Source: Byssothecium circinans
Lineage: Eukaryota; Ascomycota; Dothideomycetes; Pleosporales; Massarinaceae
Direction of reading: 5' to 3'
Length of the DNA stretch: 44,381 nucleotides
NCBI GenBank assembly: GCA_010015675.1
Contig: ML976987.1
Coordinates: 1,076,557-1,120,937 of the forward strand
A program made the position numbers and the translations under genes. The notes beneath the pieces were generated by a model. The model searched no databases. It worked only from the letters and a program-made list of their open reading frames with translations, and was not told the DNA's origin. Shown here one piece after another: positions 41,911 to 44,381 of this stretch. The first letter of the stretch is position 1. Every line of letters starts with the position of its first letter.

Positions 41911-43402
41911 GAGATTTCCGATGTTCTTGGACACTCGTTATTCTACACGAAAGCTTAGGGGGACCGTGTAGGCAGGATTTATCAGTTGTATTCGCTCGTT
42001 ATTTTATCAGTTAGCAACTTCTTTTGACCGTTTGGTATTTAACACTGAACCGTGTACGCGCGTTTGAGTTTCCTGCGTACCACAATTATTACATTGTTAA
42101 CTAAACTTAGCCCTTATAGCCCTTTATCCGAGTTCTTTAACTCGCGATGGCCGCAACTTTAGATCTCCCATCATCGCCCTCATCGCAGGCGGCATTCCAA
42201 AGCCCTGCAGAGCCTGCGAACCACCTAACCTAGCACCATCATTTGGCCCAGTAACACAAATATTATTCACAAGCGGATCAGGAGATCCCCAAGCATTCGA
42301 TGAATCGTTCTTCGCCGCGCTCCCTCCATCATTGATAATTTCCCGCATAGCTAACTCTCGTATCACTTTCGTACCCCCCATCTTTTCCCTTCTTCTCACT
42401 CAAGAGTGGTGTATTCCAAGAAATACTTTCCACCCAATGATTGACCATCGGGTACTTGCCATCCCTTTCTTTCATCTCGTCCCGCCCTCTCTCCCGTCTC
42501 CTATCTTTCTGTTCACACGCCCTCACGGCATAGTCTTACTACGCGCACTCTTCACAACCCGCGCCAACCTCCTCCCCTCAGGACTCTTACCCCCAAGACC
42601 CCCACGCCGCTTTCGTTGTCATGAAACCCATTGTATTCGATTCTAGATTCCTAGAATGCATTTCGTCACGTTTGACTTCGAGACAGCGGTCGAATTTTAA
42701 CGCGGAATTTATGCGTAAGGAGAGGTATCTAGGGGTCAGTGACAGTGAGTGCAGGAGCCCAAGGATGCAGATGACGGCGGTGTTGTAGAGCACGAATGTT
42801 GTTGCTGAGTCGGGGCTAGCGATGTGAAGATCTTGTGTTGACGTCGGAGACGATCCCCTATCCTGGGGAAGCGAGGATTCGTATAGTCCCCCCGGCTCGG
42901 GCGTCTAGCGTAAAATACCCAGTTTTGTGGCGCCCAGGATTTTTCTCATACAAAATTTATCAAAGCGTGGTCGTGCCACCCCACGACGCTAGACGCCCGA
43001 GACGGTAACTCGAAGCCGGGTATTGCGAAATTAGGTCGAGCTCAGCGATTATTACCGTGTAATCGGCCAAGGTCCGAAAAATGTTGAGTCTCAAACCCAA
43101 TCCCACCTCCCAATAAAAAGACGGCAAATCTCTAGTCCCTATCCCTCGCTCGCCCAACCACACGACCGTCTCTCCGCCAGCGCTCCAACTATCGACAACG
43201 TCCGCAAGTCATACACAATTGTTTGAAGACGGGCTCCAGTCATCGGTCCTGTGATCATATCACATGACTATCACATGACCGTCTCCTTATAGAGTCTTCC
43301 TCTGTAGTTGCTGCTCGATTACTCAATCAATCAATCACTTTCTTTCTCCCACTCACTCAGAGCCTCATTTCAACAATAATACTCGCCAATTCCCAATTCA
43401 AG
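41911..43402. other. Convergent intergenic region with possible gene remnants
   Basis: 1.5 kb between the repeat-precursor gene and the decayed transcription factor. On the minus strand 42124-42793 several frames look faintly coding (LYNTAVICILGLLHSLSLTP, then NHWVESISWNTPLLSEKK, then SSNAWGSPDPLVNN) but in different frames, so at most a wrecked gene. It also contains a short inverted-repeat element at 42892-43005. Confidence 0.4.
42892..43005. repeat. Short terminal-inverted-repeat element or hairpin
   Basis: CCGGCTCGGGCGTCTAGCGT at 42892-42911 is matched in inverse at 42986-43005 with one mismatch (16 perfect bases, CTCGGGCGTCTAGCGT). The 74-bp interior is partly AT-rich. The whole 114-bp unit could be a tiny MITE or a structured element. 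No target-site duplication is obvious. Confidence 0.6.
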
Positions 43403-44095
43403 TCCTCCAGTGGCCCCTCCCTGGAATAAGATAACCACCTCGATACCTCTTGCATGTTTGAGAAAGTCATTCGGGCAGGAGCGCAAACGTCAGAATCGTC
43501 AGTAAAGTTTCGCTACTCGTCTATAGTTTAGTTTGCGCAAGATACCAGTTTAACTGGTTCAGCACATCGCCGTATTTTTCATTCCCGCGGTTTGTGATGG
43601 CTTTTCGGCGATTGCAGCTTCCGAAAAGGGGAGTCGCGAGGCCGATTCCCGAACTTCGAAGTAGACTGAGGCCGGGGCTGAAAGGATCGGTGGATGCGCC
43701 GACTTGGCAGTGGATTTTATCGTATGCGAGTTCAACGTTGCCTCCTCGTAGCAGATACGTACTCGCATATGCCAAACATAAATCGTCATCGAATGCGATA
43801 AAAGACGGATCGCTGGGGATACCTCTGGATAATGGTGTTGTGGCGCGAGACAGTGAAGATGTGGTCATTTGGCTGATGATCCAAGTTGGGTCTTTGGGTC
43901 CATCACATTGTAATCTGCGTTTCTTGCATCGATCACAACTGGGGCGTTTTTCATCTAATGCCATGCGAATCTGAGTTACCCGTGCACGAGGACTATACAT
44001 GCGACGAATCATCCTTTGGGATCGTACATGCCGCATTTGATCCGCCGCTTCCGGCAATTCGATCAGCCCTTCGAACGGCCTCCTCTGCTTACCAT
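43403..44095 (-). pseudogene. Decayed Zn2Cys6 transcription-factor gene
   Basis: ATG 44095 opens MVSRGGRSKG, the standard start of a fungal zinc-cluster regulator, but the next codon (44063-44065) is TGA where the first zinc-binding Cys belongs; SNCRKRRIKC follows. A 77-nt intron (43955-44031) would join this to DEKRPSCDRCKKRRLQCDG, completing the cluster, but its donor is GC (GCATGT), not GT. Downstream the regulatory-domain region is recognisable (DDDLCLAYASTYLLRGGNVE, ASTDPFSPGLSLL) until TAG at 43521-43523. The same frame continues TSSETLLTILTFALLPE, then TGA (43467-43469); one frame over, NDFLKHARGIEVVILFQGG continues the family pattern. Two in-frame stops in otherwise conserved sequence and a frameshift show a recent pseudogene. 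The target pathway is unknown. Confidence 0.75.
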
Positions 44096-44381
44096 CCTAC
44101 CACGGCCAGATTGATTGGTGAGGGTCGGGTCACGTTACTCCGGGACAGACATGCTGAAGTGTTCGCGAACGAAACTGCTTCGGCGGGAATTTGCGAGTTC
44201 TAGCAGTGTACGTCGATTTCGAGAACGTGTTGATGACTGGGCGTTGTTCGCCCATCGCCCTCCCGCGTTTGCCCAGGAGGAAGGATGCGCTAAGCTAGCG
44301 TACAGGGTTCCTGATCACCCAGGGATGCTGATCACTTGCCAAAACTCAACACCTCGCTCACCACTCGTGATTTCTCATCAC
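44096..44381. other. Upstream flank of the transcription-factor pseudogene
   Basis: 286 bp to the window end. Nothing recognised. Confidence 0.4.

Noticed and set aside
42124..42793. Coding-like minus-strand fragments
   Set aside because: Segments lie in different frames with stops between them and no recognised family; mentioned only as possible remnants in the intergenic entry.

Overview
The window is nuclear DNA of a filamentous ascomycete (Pezizomycotina). Short GT-AG introns (about 45-155 nt) with CTAAC/CTGAC-type branch sites, single-gene promoters and families such as DUF1996, DUF4360, DUF1772, DUF7053, CE3 and CE4 support this. A Dothideomycete is my best guess, but the class is an inference. 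No rRNA, tRNA, CRISPR array or bacterial operon was recognised.

Layout. 1-1.9 kb is a transposon-scarred edge: a lysine/alanine/proline-rich reading frame running off the window, a 701-bp nearly perfect palindrome (MITE-like) and the 5'-truncated rest of a gene. 2.5-6.9 kb holds a secreted six-hairpin-glycosidase-like protein and a protein with a STAND-type fungal N-terminal domain. 6.9-10.75 kb is an AT-rich gene desert. 10.75-14.7 kb carries three small DUF genes (DUF4360, DUF1772, DUF7053). 16.3-18.4 kb encodes a large F-box/LRR protein ending in a CaaX box, followed by a minisatellite interrupted by an assembly gap. 19.9-25.2 kb is mainly conserved genes: CE3 esterase, ALKBH6-like dioxygenase, PAM18 J-protein, and RLP24 divergent from PAM18. 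25.7-34.7 kb is a secretion-rich block: a 10-cysteine mini-protein, DUF1996, a six-exon cytochrome P450, a secreted NTF2-like protein and a CE4 deacetylase. 35-37.4 kb has a Cys/His-rich orphan and an SMI1/KNR4 (SUKH) protein. 39.1-41.9 kb has two divergent secreted proteins. The window ends with a decayed Zn2Cys6 transcription-factor gene.

The most unusual locus is 40675-41910. It encodes a secreted protein with a NucA/NucB-nuclease-like domain, then a hydrophobic helix, then five 18-residue peptides separated by Lys-Arg sites. This combines a Kex2-processed repeat precursor with a globular toxin/nuclease-like domain. Other points worth checking are a frame break (or 23-nt intron) in PAM18, the TGA replacing the first zinc-ligand cysteine of the transcription factor, and the giant palindrome. 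Many gene products carry signal peptides (glycosidase-like, DUF4360, CE3, CE4, DUF1996, NTF2-like, two Cys-rich proteins, the repeat precursor), which suits a fungus that interacts with plant material or other microbes; this is inference.
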